The translations under genes and the position numbers were made by a program. Of a DNA stretch of 64,000 bases, positions 25,747 through 35,801 are shown in pieces (position 1 is the first letter of the stretch; each line of letters opens with the position of its first letter). The DNA is from JALORV01 sp963791235 (GTDB lineage: Bacteria > Pseudomonadota > Gammaproteobacteria > Burkholderiales > Burkholderiaceae_F). The stretch is taken from assembly GCA_963791235.1 (NCBI GenBank), contig CAWBRW010000005.1, forward strand, positions 69,076 through 133,075, read 5' to 3'. Under the pieces are notes generated by a model, which saw only the letters and a list, made by a program, of their open reading frames with translations, did not search any database and was not told the origin of the DNA.

Positions 25747-26762
25747 GGCAATACCGCCATCGGGACGAGGGTGCCTATCGACAAGCGGCGTGCGCCGGAC
25801 GCAGCGGAGTCAGCGGACTCGTGACGTCGGCGCGGCCGGCCGCGAGCGAATCGTCGCCACGAGCATTGCGCACGTTGTTTCGAGGTCACCCGCCCTTCAA
25901 TCAGTGGCAGTGTGACAACCATACCCGAACCCGGTAGCTCTGCTTTCCTCATGCTCGGGGGTGCCCTCTTGATGCTCTGGCGAACGCGGACAGCTCCCGC
26001 ATCCGGGGTGAAGCGGAGGCGATCTCAGACAGTCGCGTCCCGTGACGTGGTGTACGAGTCGTGGTTCTCATAAGGTCGTTGCGTCTGCTTTCGGCGATCT
26101 CTCGTGACAGCTTTGGGACCCGTTGCTGATATTGCGTTCGCCGCAAGGCGGGCGCATTCGCAAGGTCCGGAAGCGGTCGTGAAATTCGATAAGCGACTCG
26201 CAGGCACTGTTGGACGGCTCTCGAGCGGGGTGCGCAGATTTCGACGCTGTCAACGTCGTATGGCAGACATCGCGCTTTCTCGAGAGCGGACGTTGCAACG
26301 ACGGGCGAAGGCGCACCTCCCACGGAGAAGGCAAGGGATCGAACCCCAAACTCCGCCTTCACGGCAGGGGGCACAGGTTCGAACCCTGTACCACCCACCA
26401 GCACTTTTCCCCTCTGAAACCGCGGTCCAAGCGCCCCTCCGAGAGTACCCAAAAAATCGTCTGTACGGAACCCGTACGGAAATCCCGGCCGGCTACTTAG
26501 AGCAACCGCGCTGTGGTTGAAGCACTTGCATTGAGTTGGGGCTGGGCGGCGCGTCCTAGCCCGCTTTCTTTTGTGATGGCCGAGTTCGGCCAATTGCAGT
26601 GGGATGGACGCCCCCACTCACGACGGCATCGATGTGCCGGTAGTCTTGGAGCGCTCGGCGCAACAACCTCTAGCCCTCTGAAGCGCCCACGCCTCCGAGG
26701 CGAGCCACCCGTCTGCTCCTACGACTAAAATGCTTGCGCCTTTCACAATAGGATTCACTTCC
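25747..26762. other. Intergenic region before rfbB, no convincing gene
   Basis: About 1 kb without a recognisable gene on either strand. The longest minus-strand frame (to 26,617) has no familiar motif and part of it is antisense to the tRNA-like fragment at 26,367-26,400. The final ~100 bp must hold the rfb promoter. Confidence 0.6.
26367..26400 (+). pseudogene. tRNA 3'-end-like fragment
   Basis: GCACAGGTTCGAACCCTGT forms a perfect T arm (stem ACAGG/CCTGT, loop TTCGAAC) followed by ACCACCCACCA, which looks like an acceptor end plus CCA. A matching 5' GGGTGGT and D arm are not found upstream, although CCGCCTTCACGG just before it resembles a tRNA-Glu(TTC) anticodon arm. Probably another recombination scar. 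Confidence 0.5.
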
Positions 26763-27833
26763 GTGATCTTGGTCACCGGCGGCGCCGGCTTCATAGGCAG
26801 CAACTTTGTGCTCGATTGGCTGGAGGCGACCGGTGAACCCGTCGTCGTGCTCGACAACCTCACTTACGCCGGCAACCTCGAGAACCTTGCCTCGATACGA
26901 GAAGACCCGCGCTTGACGTTCGTGCATGGCGACATCTGCGACGGCGGAACGGTGCGCAGCCTCCTTGGCGCGCATTCGCCCAGTGCAGTCGTGCACTTTG
27001 CCGCAGAAAGCCACGTCGACCGAAGCATTCATGGGCCTGGCGCGTTCATTCGCACAAATGTAGAAGGGACCTACATTCTCCTCGAAGCGTCCCGAGAGTA
27101 TTTCAGCGCTTTGCCGTCTGCGCAGCGCAAAGAATTCCGATTCCTTCATGTATCTACCGACGAGGTATACGGCTCACTAGGTCCAGACGATCAACGCTTT
27201 TCAGAAGTCACGCCGTACGCCCCCAACAGCCCCTATTCGGCCAGCAAAGCAGCAAGCGACCATCTTGTGCGCGCGTGGCACCACACATTCGGTTTGCCTA
27301 CACTGACGACGAATTGCTCGAACAACTATGGTCCTTTCCAGTTTCCCGAAAAACTCATTCCGCTGATGATTCTTCATGCACTGGACGGCAAGCCGCTACC
27401 GGTGTACGGAGACGGTCAAAACATCCGTGACTGGCTTTACGTGCGGGATCATTGCGCGGCAATTCGCGCAGTTCTAGCGCGCGGTCGGGTCGGTGAGGTC
27501 TACAACATCGGCGGCAGCAGCGAAATGAAGAACATCGAGGTCGTTCAGGCGGTATGCGAAATTCTCGACAATCTACGACCGCGGGCCTCCGGCAGCTATT
27601 CAGACCAGATCTCATACGTAAAGGACCGCCCGGGCCACGATCGACGGTATGCGATTGATTGTCGGAAGATTGACCGGGAACTGGGTTGGAAGCCGGCGAC
27701 TACATTCGCAACCGGTATTCGAGCGACGATCGAGTGGTACCTCGCTCATCCAGCATGGGTCAAGAACGTGCTAACCGGTGCCTATCGGCAATGGATCGAT
27801 ACACAGTACGGCGCTGACCTTCAGCGAACATGA
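26763..27833 (+). CDS. rfbB: dTDP-glucose 4,6-dehydratase
   Basis: Second step of dTDP-L-rhamnose synthesis. SDR fold with TGGAGFIGSN, HVSTDEVYG and the YSASK catalytic pair. I prefer GTG 26763 (VILVTGGAG, 356 residues), preceded by AGGA at about -10, over ATG 26730, because family members start right at this strand. The stop overlaps rfbC in an ATGA junction. GC content and codon use look slightly less extreme than the core genes, consistent with an accessory locus. Confidence 0.95.
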   Translation: MILVTGGAGFIGSNFVLDWLEATGEPVVVLDNLTYAGNLENLASIREDPRLTFVHGDICDGGTVRSLLGAHSPSAVVHFAAESHVDRSIHGPGAFIRTNVEGTYILLEASREYFSALPSAQRKEFRFLHVSTDEVYGSLGPDDQRFSEVTPYAPNSPYSASKAASDHLVRAWHHTFGLPTLTTNCSNNYGPFQFPEKLIPLMILHALDGKPLPVYGDGQNIRDWLYVRDHCAAIRAVLARGRVGEVYNIGGSSEMKNIEVVQAVCEILDNLRPRASGSYSDQISYVKDRPGHDRRYAIDCRKIDRELGWKPATTFATGIRATIEWYLAHPAWVKNVLTGAYRQWIDTQYGADLQRT

Positions 27834-28375
27834 AAGTTACGCCAACCGACCTTTCGGAGGTGTTGTTGGTAGAGCCGCGGGTTCACTCCGACAATCGCGG
27901 GCTTTTCTTTGAGAGTTGGAACTGCAGGACCTTCACTGATTTCACCGGGCTGCCTGTGAGCTTCGTTCAGGACAATCACTCCCTGTCCAGGCGTGGCGTG
28001 CTGCGCGGCATTCACTACCAAGTTGTTCACCCGCAGGGTAAATTAGTCCGCGTGGCGCACGGGACAGTCCTTGACATCGCTGTCGATCTGCGCCGCTCCT
28101 CGCCCAGCTTTGGGCGGTGGGTGGCCGTCGAATTGAGTTCTGAAAACCATCGTCAACTGTGGGTGCCGCCAGGATTTGGGCACGGATTTGTCGTTAAGAG
28201 CGAATCGGCGACCTTGCTTTATAAGACGACCGAATACTGGGAGGCAGAGCACGATCGCAGCGTGCGTTGGAGCGATCCGCAGTTGCAGATTGACTGGCAA
28301 ATCAAAGGCGCCCCGATCCTTGCGCCCAAGGACGCCGTTGCACCTCTGCTCGCTGAAGCCGAGGTCTATGCGTGA
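27830..28375 (+). CDS. rfbC: dTDP-4-dehydrorhamnose 3,5-epimerase
   Basis: Third step of the rhamnose pathway, double epimerisation. 181 residues with the cupin core: VLRGIHYQ (catalytic His), LDIAVDLRRSSPSFGRW and PPGFGHGFVV. Length is normal. Overlaps both neighbours by four bases (ATGA and GTGA), so the operon is tightly coupled. Confidence 0.95.
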   Translation: MKVTPTDLSEVLLVEPRVHSDNRGLFFESWNCRTFTDFTGLPVSFVQDNHSLSRRGVLRGIHYQVVHPQGKLVRVAHGTVLDIAVDLRRSSPSFGRWVAVELSSENHRQLWVPPGFGHGFVVKSESATLLYKTTEYWEAEHDRSVRWSDPQLQIDWQIKGAPILAPKDAVAPLLAEAEVYA

Positions 28376-29310
28376 GACGGATACTTCTGCTTGGGAAGGA
28401 TGGGCAGCTGGGGTGGGAATTGCAAAGGTCGTTGGTTCCGCTTGGTCAAGTGACGGCTCTCGGCCGTGGAGCAGCTGCTGCCAGTTCGTCGCAAGCCGGA
28501 CGCGAAGTTGAGCGGAAGCTCTGCGGTGATCTCACGTGTCCTGTCGAACTCGCGGCAACTGTTCGTTCGCTCGCTCCTGACATCGTTGTGAATGCGGCCG
28601 CCTATACGGCGGTCGACAAGGCCGAAACGGACGAGGAGGCGGCCCATGCCGTCAACGCGGGGGCTCCCAGCATGCTCGCGCAGGTGTGCCTTGAACTCGG
28701 CGCCTTGCTCGTTCACTTCAGCACCGACTACGTATTCGACGGCACGGGGATTGAGCCCTGGCGGGAAGCGGATCCAACGGGTCCGTTGAGCGTCTACGGC
28801 CGGACCAAGCTTGAAGGCGAGGAATGCATTCGTGCCAGTGGATGCCGTCACATCATTATCCGGACAAGTTGGGTCTACGCGACAAGGGGAACGAATTTTC
28901 CGCGCACAATCCTGCGCCTCGCCAAACAGCGGACTGCACTGGATGTAGTTGATGACCAGGTGGGTGCTCCTACCGGCGCGGATTTGCTTGCCGACGTTAC
29001 AGCGCACGCTGTCAGGGCCACTGTCAGCCGTCCGGAACTTGATGGCACCTACCATGTGGCAGCCAAAGGCGAGACGAGCTGGTTCGGATACGCGCGTTTC
29101 GTGGTCGAACTTGCGCTAGCGCGTGGATGGTCACTGCGCCTTTCGCCCGACGGGCTGCTGCCCATTCCAACGAGCGCCTATCCGCAGCCCGCCCGGCGTC
29201 CTATCAATTCGCGCCTTGGTTGCGAGAAATTCGAACGGGCCTTTTCTTTGTGCTTGCCGAACTGGCAAAACGGGATCCGACGTCTTCTGGAAGAGATCGC
29301 ACCTGCCTGA
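28372..29310 (+). CDS. rfbD: dTDP-4-dehydrorhamnose reductase
   Basis: Last step, NAD(P)H-dependent reduction to dTDP-L-rhamnose. Starts at GTG 28372 (VRRILLLGKDGQLGWELQRS). SDR nucleotide-binding GKDGQLG, HFSTDYVFDGTG and YGRTK (Tyr/Lys pair) are visible. 312 residues, typical. Confidence 0.95.
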   Translation: MRRILLLGKDGQLGWELQRSLVPLGQVTALGRGAAAASSSQAGREVERKLCGDLTCPVELAATVRSLAPDIVVNAAAYTAVDKAETDEEAAHAVNAGAPSMLAQVCLELGALLVHFSTDYVFDGTGIEPWREADPTGPLSVYGRTKLEGEECIRASGCRHIIIRTSWVYATRGTNFPRTILRLAKQRTALDVVDDQVGAPTGADLLADVTAHAVRATVSRPELDGTYHVAAKGETSWFGYARFVVELALARGWSLRLSPDGLLPIPTSAYPQPARRPINSRLGCEKFERAFSLCLPNWQNGIRRLLEEIAPA

Positions 29311-29333
29311 CGCTTTTGCTGAAAGAGCAATAG

Positions 29334-30215
29334 ATGAATCGGAAAGGAATCATTCTCGCAGGAGGTAGCGGTACACGCCTGCACCCAGCAACACTTGCAG
29401 TAAGCAAGCAGCTGCTTCCCGTGTACGACAAGCCGATGGTGTATTACCCGCTGAGCACGCTGATGCTTACTGGAATCCGCGATATTCTGCTAATCAGCAC
29501 ACCGCAGGACACGCCACGGTTCCAGAGCCTGCTTGGTGACGGCAGCAAGTGGGGAATAGCCCTTAGTTACTGTGTGCAGCCGAGGCCGGATGGTCTGGCG
29601 CAGGCGTTCATTCTCGGTCGCGCTTTCGTCGGCGGAGCGCCGAGTGTGCTGGTGCTGGGCGACAACATCTTTTATGGCCACGACTTCCACGGCTTGCTGC
29701 GGCGCGCCGCCGCGAGAACGTCCGGAGCGACGGTGTTCGCCTACCATGTGAACGACCCGGAGCGCTATGGAGTCATCGAGTTCGATGCCGAGCAGCGCGC
29801 CACCAGCATTGAGGAGAAGCCAAATGCTCCGAAGAGCAACTACGCCGTGACGGGGTTGTACTTTTACGATGAACAGGTCTGCGACATCGCGGCCAGCATC
29901 AAGCCCAGCGCTCGGGGTGAGTTGGAAATCACGGCTGTCAACGAGCGTTACCTGCAACAGGGACAACTTGAGGTTGAGGTCATGGGACGTGGGTACGCGT
30001 GGCTGGACACCGGCACCCACGACGCGCTGTTAGAGGCGAGTCAGTACATCGCGACTCTGGAACGGCGGCAGGGCTTGAAGGCGGCGTGCCTTGAGGAGAT
30101 CGCCTTCCGCGCCGGCTGGATCAGCGCAGAGCAGGTTGAGCGCATAGCTCAGCCGATGCTAAAGAATGGGTACGGCCAGTACCTGCTACGGATACTGAAG
30201 GAACGAGTGTTCTGA
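29334..30215 (+). CDS. rfbA: Glucose-1-phosphate thymidylyltransferase
   Basis: First step, making dTDP-glucose. 293 residues with the nucleotidyltransferase signature GGSGTRLHPATLAVSKQLLP, then VYDKPMVYYPLSTLML and VLGDNIFYGHDF. Completes a B-C-D-A rhamnose set that supplies the glycosyltransferases further right. Confidence 0.96.
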   Translation: MNRKGIILAGGSGTRLHPATLAVSKQLLPVYDKPMVYYPLSTLMLTGIRDILLISTPQDTPRFQSLLGDGSKWGIALSYCVQPRPDGLAQAFILGRAFVGGAPSVLVLGDNIFYGHDFHGLLRRAAARTSGATVFAYHVNDPERYGVIEFDAEQRATSIEEKPNAPKSNYAVTGLYFYDEQVCDIAASIKPSARGELEITAVNERYLQQGQLEVEVMGRGYAWLDTGTHDALLEASQYIATLERRQGLKAACLEEIAFRAGWISAEQVERIAQPMLKNGYGQYLLRILKERVF

Positions 30216-30277
30216 TTAGCCACGGTCGCGCTGGCTGTAAGGTGCGCGACTGTTTCTCTCCTGATGCGGAGTGTGAG

Positions 30278-30418
30278 TTGCCGAACGTCTACTTGGTTGC
30301 GGGCGCGCGTCCGAATTTCATGAAGATCGCGCCGATCATTCGTGCCATCGAGAATGGCGGCAGGCTTCGATACGTGTTGATCCATACCGGGCAGCGCACT
30401 GTCGACAGGTGGTGCTGA
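30278..30418 (+). pseudogene. N-terminal fragment of UDP-GlcNAc 2-epimerase (WecB-like)
   Basis: The 46 codons from TTG 30278 read LPNVYLVAGARPNFMKIAPI followed by IRAIENGGRLRYVLIHTGQ, the unmistakable start of non-hydrolysing UDP-GlcNAc 2-epimerases. After HTGQ, where the family continues HYD, the sequence switches to the 360-bp repeat and stops. The gene was cut by a rearrangement that brought the repeat in. Confidence 0.8.
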
Positions 30419-30754
30419 GTCGTGTTTGCTCGCGCGATTGCGGGAGGGCAGAAATTGCACGCGGGGCTGACGAAGCCGCTCCCGCTGACCCTGATTTCCC
30501 TCTGTAGATCGCCGCATGTGTCGCGTCGCTCGCGCTCGCGCAAAGCTACGTTCGCATTCTTGTTAGGCCGTAGGGCAGATATCGGCGGACGGTTCAGCTT
30601 CCGAAAATACGGGTTAGCAGATGCACGGCGACGAGCGCCCCCGACTCACACCTCGGGTTCTCATGATGCATGGTGTCTTCTATCATCGGTCGCGGTCCGG
30701 ACTGCACCAGCTCAAAGGGCGACGCGATCGCGTTGCGTTCACGTGCTCGCCTTA
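30394..30754 (+). repeat. 360-bp direct repeat, copy 1
   Basis: Almost identical to 32,012-32,371, with a few substitutions and one extra G. It holds the last codons of a LuxR-type gene plus the whole leader of a lipoprotein gene. Weaker similarity continues across the following start codon. Confidence 0.9.
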
Positions 30755-30804
30755 AGCAGACCGCACCCCGGTGCGATCGGGAAATTCAAACTTAGGAACA
30801 TTGC

Positions 30805-31557
30805 ATGCGAAATTATTCAACGCGCATGCCCCTCACTGCACCGCTCATGTCGGGCGTTTGTCCCACCAACCAGCCACGGGGACATGTTCTACACCCCCCT
30901 CAAAAAGATTCGCCTGCGCGCTTAGGACGGCTCTTTGCCGCCGCGCTCTGCGGATCGGTCCTCGTCGGTGCCTGCGGCGGCAGCGGAAGCGACGTTGCGG
31001 CTGATTCCGTCCTTGTCCCCGCTGCGCCGGCTCCGGCACCGGCTCCGGCTCCGGCGCCCGCACCCGCACCCGCACCGGCCCCGGCCCCGGCACCCGCGCC
31101 CGCACCCGCACCCGCACCCGCACCCGCACCCGCACCCGCACCCGCACCCGCACCCGCACCCGCACCCGCACCCGCACCCGCACCCGCACCCGCACCCGCA
31201 CCCGCACCCGCACCGGCTCCGGCACCGGCACCGGCACCGGCCCCGGCACCGGCACCGGCGCCCGCACCCGCGCCCGCACCCGCACCGGCACCGGCACCGG
31301 CGCCGGCCACCGGGACCGCCACCCTGAGCTGGCTCGCGCCGTCCAATGCCACGGTGACTGGCTACCGGGTCTACTACGGGACTGTCTCCGGCACTTATCT
31401 GCAGGCCCGAGGGTCGGGCATCGCCACGGGCAACCAGACTTCCTACGTCTTGAACGGGCTACCGAAGGGCTACCTCTATTACTTCGCCGTCACGGCCGTC
31501 GATGCGGGTGGCAACGAAAGCGATTTCTCCAGCGAGGCCAGCAAACTGGTGCAATGA
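30805..31557 (+). CDS. Lipoprotein with Pro-Ala repeat stalk and one fibronectin-III domain
   Basis: A lipoprotein signal (LGRLFAAALCGSVLVGACGG) is followed by about 95 residues of almost pure Pro-Ala and a C-terminal Fn3 domain (ATLSWLAPSNATVTGYRVYY to YYFAVTAVDAGGN). The first ~40 residues from ATG 30805 do not look like a signal peptide. ATG 30883 in another frame (MFYTPLKKIRLRA) would join the hydrophobic stretch if one base were missing, so the true start is probably there. Likely surface-exposed; function unknown. Confidence 0.7.
   Translation: MRNYSTRMPLTAPLMSGVCPTNQPRGHVLHPPQKDSPARLGRLFAAALCGSVLVGACGGSGSDVAADSVLVPAAPAPAPAPAPAPAPAPAPAPAPAPAPAPAPAPAPAPAPAPAPAPAPAPAPAPAPAPAPAPAPAPAPAPAPAPAPAPAPAPAPAPAPAPAPAPAPATGTATLSWLAPSNATVTGYRVYYGTVSGTYLQARGSGIATGNQTSYVLNGLPKGYLYYFAVTAVDAGGNESDFSSEASKLVQ
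31022..31314 (+). repeat. Hexanucleotide tandem repeat coding Pro-Ala
   Basis: Runs of CCCGCA, CCGGCA and CCGGCT units, all keeping the Pro-Ala reading. The central block (31,100-31,210) is an uninterrupted CCCGCA array, prone to slippage in multiples of 6 bp that would change stalk length without a frame change. Confidence 0.95.
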
Positions 31558-31589
31558 CCGGGTACGTGCCCGGCCTATGCGGCGGCGAC

Positions 31590-31883
31590 CAATGACAGGC
31601 CCCCGGATTTCGACACGGCGGCGAGCCGCACGGACCCGCTCTCGCGCCGCCAGCGCAAACTGGTCATGCAGGCGCTGAACACGGACCACCTGCGCAAGTT
31701 CTTCGATCGGCTGGACCAGGTCGCCGCGCGGCTGCAGCGGCGCTGGCAGAAGGCCGCTCACAACGGGGCGCTGGTCGACGTACCGAGCGACCTGAAGCGC
31801 TTTACGGTCGACGTCACCAGCGGCCTCGCCTTTGGCACCGATCTCAATACGCTGGAAGACGAAGGCGACGTCATCCAGCACTA
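31590..31883 (+). pseudogene. Internal fragment of a cytochrome P450 gene
   Basis: Translates to RTDPLSRRQRKLVMQALNTD, HLRKFFDRLDQVAARLQRRW, VDVPSDLKRFTVDVTSGLAF and GTDLNTLEDEGDVIQH, which resembles the B/C-E helix region of bacterial P450s. There is no heme-binding Cys region and no start. It is cut off exactly where the LuxR fragment begins (31,883). Confidence 0.6.
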
Positions 31884-32124
31884 CTGGGCGCGAGCTCGAC
31901 TGATGGAACTCGTTTGCCGCGGCCTGACGAACAAGGAAATTCGGCCGCGAGTTGTGCATCAGTCCAAAAACCAAGAAGCACGTGCGCGGCGCCCTCCAGA
32001 AACTCGCACTCGCGCACCGTCGACAGGTGTGCTGAGTCGTGTTTGCTCGCGCGATTGCGGGAGGGCAGAAATTGCACGCGGGGCTGACGAAGCCGCTCCC
32101 GCTGGCCCTGATTTCCCTCTGTAG
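31883..32124 (+). pseudogene. LuxR-type HTH C-terminal fragment, copy B
   Basis: Reads LMELVCRGLTNKEI, then in a shifted frame the remains of VSPKTVKKHVRGALQKLALA-like sequence and a tail ending PAGPDFPL before a stop at 32,124. The first half is a LuxR/NarL-type recognition helix region. No sensor or receiver domain; fused after a P450 fragment. The last part belongs to the 360-bp repeat. Confidence 0.65.
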
Positions 32125-32371
32125 ATCGCCGCATGTGTCGCGTCGCTCGCGCTCGCGCAAAGCCACGTTCGCATTCTTGTTAGGCCGTAGGGCAGATATC
32201 GGCGGACGGTTCAGCTTCCGAAAATACGGGTTAGCAGATGCACGGCGACGAGCGCCCCCGACTCACACCTCGGGTTCTCATGATGCATGGTGTCTTCTAT
32301 CATCGGTCGCGGTCCGGACTGCACCAGCTCAAAGGGCGACGCGATCGCGTTGCGTTCACGTGCTCGCCTTA
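32012..32371 (+). repeat. 360-bp direct repeat, copy 2
   Basis: Second copy of the leader repeat (see 30,394-30,754). It is followed 29 bp later by the ATG of the DUF4082 lipoprotein, and similarity to copy 1 runs on through that start codon (GGAACATTG, then GAAATTAT and CAACGCGC in both). Confidence 0.9.
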
Positions 32372-32399
32372 CGGGGAAGTCCAAACCAAGGAACATTGA

Positions 32400-33673
<1,274 letters not shown>

Positions 33674-33728
33674 TTCTTGCCACAAGCAGGCATGCATGCA
33701 GCTCTATGGAGAATCTTTGGTGAACGCA

Positions 33729-34913
33729 ATGAAACAATTCCTGTTCTTCTTACTTTCGGTTGGCTGTGGCGGCGCATTTGCGCAGACGTGCACCACGACA
33801 ATAAGTCCAGGCTCGAGCGTAGCGGGCGCGGTTTCTGGTGCTGCTCCAGGCTCGACGATTTGCTTGAACTCCGGAAGTTGGGGCAAGGTCACGCTTACCG
33901 GCATCGCCAAATCAAACTTCGTGACAATCCGGTCGACAACGGGCGTCGACGCGTCACTGTATCTCGTTATTACTGGAGGTACGCAATTCATTCGTGCCTC
34001 CAGCCTGACGATTACGGGGGCTGAAATCAACGGCGCCAATACCAGGAACATCGCGGTATTGAACAGCACCTTCAAGGGCGGCATGTTCATCAATACCACG
34101 AACTTCAACAACAACAACATTCTCGTTGATGGGAATACGTTTAGCGGCATCAACGGCAGCCAAGTTCCCGGCGGCCAAGAGGGCCGGCTCAGTATCAATT
34201 GGCCCGGCGGCCCCGGCTCGGTTCCGAGTGGCGTGACGGCCAGCAACAACGTCTTCAACGGCAAGGGCTGCTCTGACGGTATTCAGTTGGGCTCGTACGG
34301 AACGGTGGTCGGTCCTGGCAACGTCTTTGCTGACCTGACGCAGGGCAATTGCTCTGAGCACGTCGACGCAATTCAGGGCTACGGGCAGCGCAACAGCGTC
34401 ATCAAGGGCAACTACTTTATCCAGCCTCGCGTGTGTATCGGCCACTACGATGCTGCAAGCAATGAAACGATCGAGGGGAATGTATTCGTCGGCAACGGAA
34501 CGGGTGCGGACGGGACACAATGCGTCATCGACTTGGGATCGCAGACTAATATGGTTTTCCGCCACAACACGGTACGAGGCGCTTCGATGCGCGTTGGCGG
34601 GATCAATAGCTCTGCTGGCGGCTCTGGGACCTACACCGACAACATCATGCAGGGAACGCGTTTCTCACCGGGATCGCTGGGGTCTTGCACCGCCTGCACA
34701 TTCACGCACAACCAATTCACGAGCGGTGGGAGCGGCACGAACAACATAGTCGGTACGCCTATTTACGTCGGTGGGTTGCTGCCCACTAGTTGGAGCGGGT
34801 GGCAACTAGTCAGTGGCTCGCCCGGTTACCGGGCGGCATCGGATGGGTCCGACATGGGCGCTTCGATCGGTCAAGCGCCTGTGGCACCTCCGACTGGGTT
34901 GAAAGTCCAGTAA
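33729..34913 (+). CDS. Secreted right-handed parallel beta-helix protein
   Basis: 394 residues from ATG 33729 (MKQFLFFLLSVGCGGAFAQ, a standard Sec signal peptide). The rest is made of short Asn/Gly/Val-rich rungs (for example NILVDGNTFSGI, VTASNNVFNGKGCSDGIQLG, NSVIKGNYFIQ), the pectate-lyase-like/NosD fold. Such proteins in EPS loci are often polysaccharide lyases or epimerases. I see no diagnostic catalytic motif, so the substrate is open. Codon use is less GC-rich than in neighbours. Confidence 0.8.
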   Translation: MKQFLFFLLSVGCGGAFAQTCTTTISPGSSVAGAVSGAAPGSTICLNSGSWGKVTLTGIAKSNFVTIRSTTGVDASLYLVITGGTQFIRASSLTITGAEINGANTRNIAVLNSTFKGGMFINTTNFNNNNILVDGNTFSGINGSQVPGGQEGRLSINWPGGPGSVPSGVTASNNVFNGKGCSDGIQLGSYGTVVGPGNVFADLTQGNCSEHVDAIQGYGQRNSVIKGNYFIQPRVCIGHYDAASNETIEGNVFVGNGTGADGTQCVIDLGSQTNMVFRHNTVRGASMRVGGINSSAGGSGTYTDNIMQGTRFSPGSLGSCTACTFTHNQFTSGGSGTNNIVGTPIYVGGLLPTSWSGWQLVSGSPGYRAASDGSDMGASIGQAPVAPPTGLKVQ

Positions 34914-34955
34914 ATTCCCCTGCCCACTCGGGTAACCGAGTCGGGCCGCGGCGGC

Positions 34956-35789
34956 CTATTGGCGGTCACCTCGCAGGCTTCGATAGACGATCGGAGGCAG
35001 CCAGTCGTGGACTGCCTCCCTAAACTTGACCCTGTAGTCGGTTTTATCCTCGGTATTAGGCCGGCTCTTGAACTGCGTGGTGTGCTCGCGCTTCCTCGAC
35101 GACCACGTGGACGTGTAGTAGTAGAGCGCGATCGACCGCCTGGGAACTCCGTGAGGGTGGCTTACCGGCCGTGGGTTCCCGTGCATGCTCTTCGAGGTGG
35201 TGTTGAAGATGACGCAGCGGTTGAATACGGGCACGATCGATTGGTGGCACGCGGTCATCGCACCGTCCCATAGTTCGAGCTGGCCACCGTATTGGTCCTT
35301 CCATTCCTTGTTCAAGTAGATCAATACGTTGATCCGCCGCTCCAAGTCCATTGCCTTGTGGTGGTTAAAGTCGGCGTGCATGGATAGGTGCCCGCCGGTC
35401 TTGATCTCATGAAATCCCGCACCAAGGAAGTACGGATCGGGAATGAGGCCGGTGATACCCGTCAGATTCTCAAGGAACTTAATAAATGGTCGGGAATTGA
35501 GGGAGTAGAAGAAGCTCCGCACCCGACTTGACAGCCGATCCGGATTGAAACTTGATTTGTAGCGCTCCTGAGCGCGGTCGAACGTCACGCCATCCTTTCC
35601 CAGAACGTTAGGAAACTCCTGGAGGCACATGTCCAGCACTTCGGCGGGGAAGAGCTCGTCGATGCAGATGTGCGGAAAGGGATATGCAGCGTTGTAGCGC
35701 TGGTTGAGTTCTGTTCCCGCTGTGTCCATCGAGTCGGGATCAAAAAGTCCGAGTTCCGTGTTGTTCATGGCCAGGTAACTCATCTTCAT
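34956..35789 (-). CDS. 2OG-Fe(II) oxygenase (prolyl 4-hydroxylase-like)
   Basis: 277 residues. The double-stranded beta-helix has the iron ligands HAD (in LSMHADFNHH) and a distal His in MHGNPRPVSHP, followed by RRSIALYYY where the 2-oxoglutarate-binding Arg is expected. Close relatives are commonly found in capsule and O-antigen loci. The substrate could be a sugar or a protein. First gene in the minus-strand run reading away from the acyltransferase. Confidence 0.82.
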   Translation of the reverse strand: MKMSYLAMNNTELGLFDPDSMDTAGTELNQRYNAAYPFPHICIDELFPAEVLDMCLQEFPNVLGKDGVTFDRAQERYKSSFNPDRLSSRVRSFFYSLNSRPFIKFLENLTGITGLIPDPYFLGAGFHEIKTGGHLSMHADFNHHKAMDLERRINVLIYLNKEWKDQYGGQLELWDGAMTACHQSIVPVFNRCVIFNTTSKSMHGNPRPVSHPHGVPRRSIALYYYTSTWSSRKREHTTQFKSRPNTEDKTDYRVKFREAVHDWLPPIVYRSLRGDRQ

Positions 35790-35801
35790 TACCTCGGTTG
35801 T

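Noticed and set aside
23934..26762. Prophage or integrative element genes
   Set aside because: I looked for integrase, transposase, or phage genes and found no recognisable frame; only scars remain, so no mobile element is called.
31022..31314. Possible CRISPR-like array
   Set aside because: Hexamer tandem repeat without spacers, coding for Pro-Ala; no cas genes nearby.
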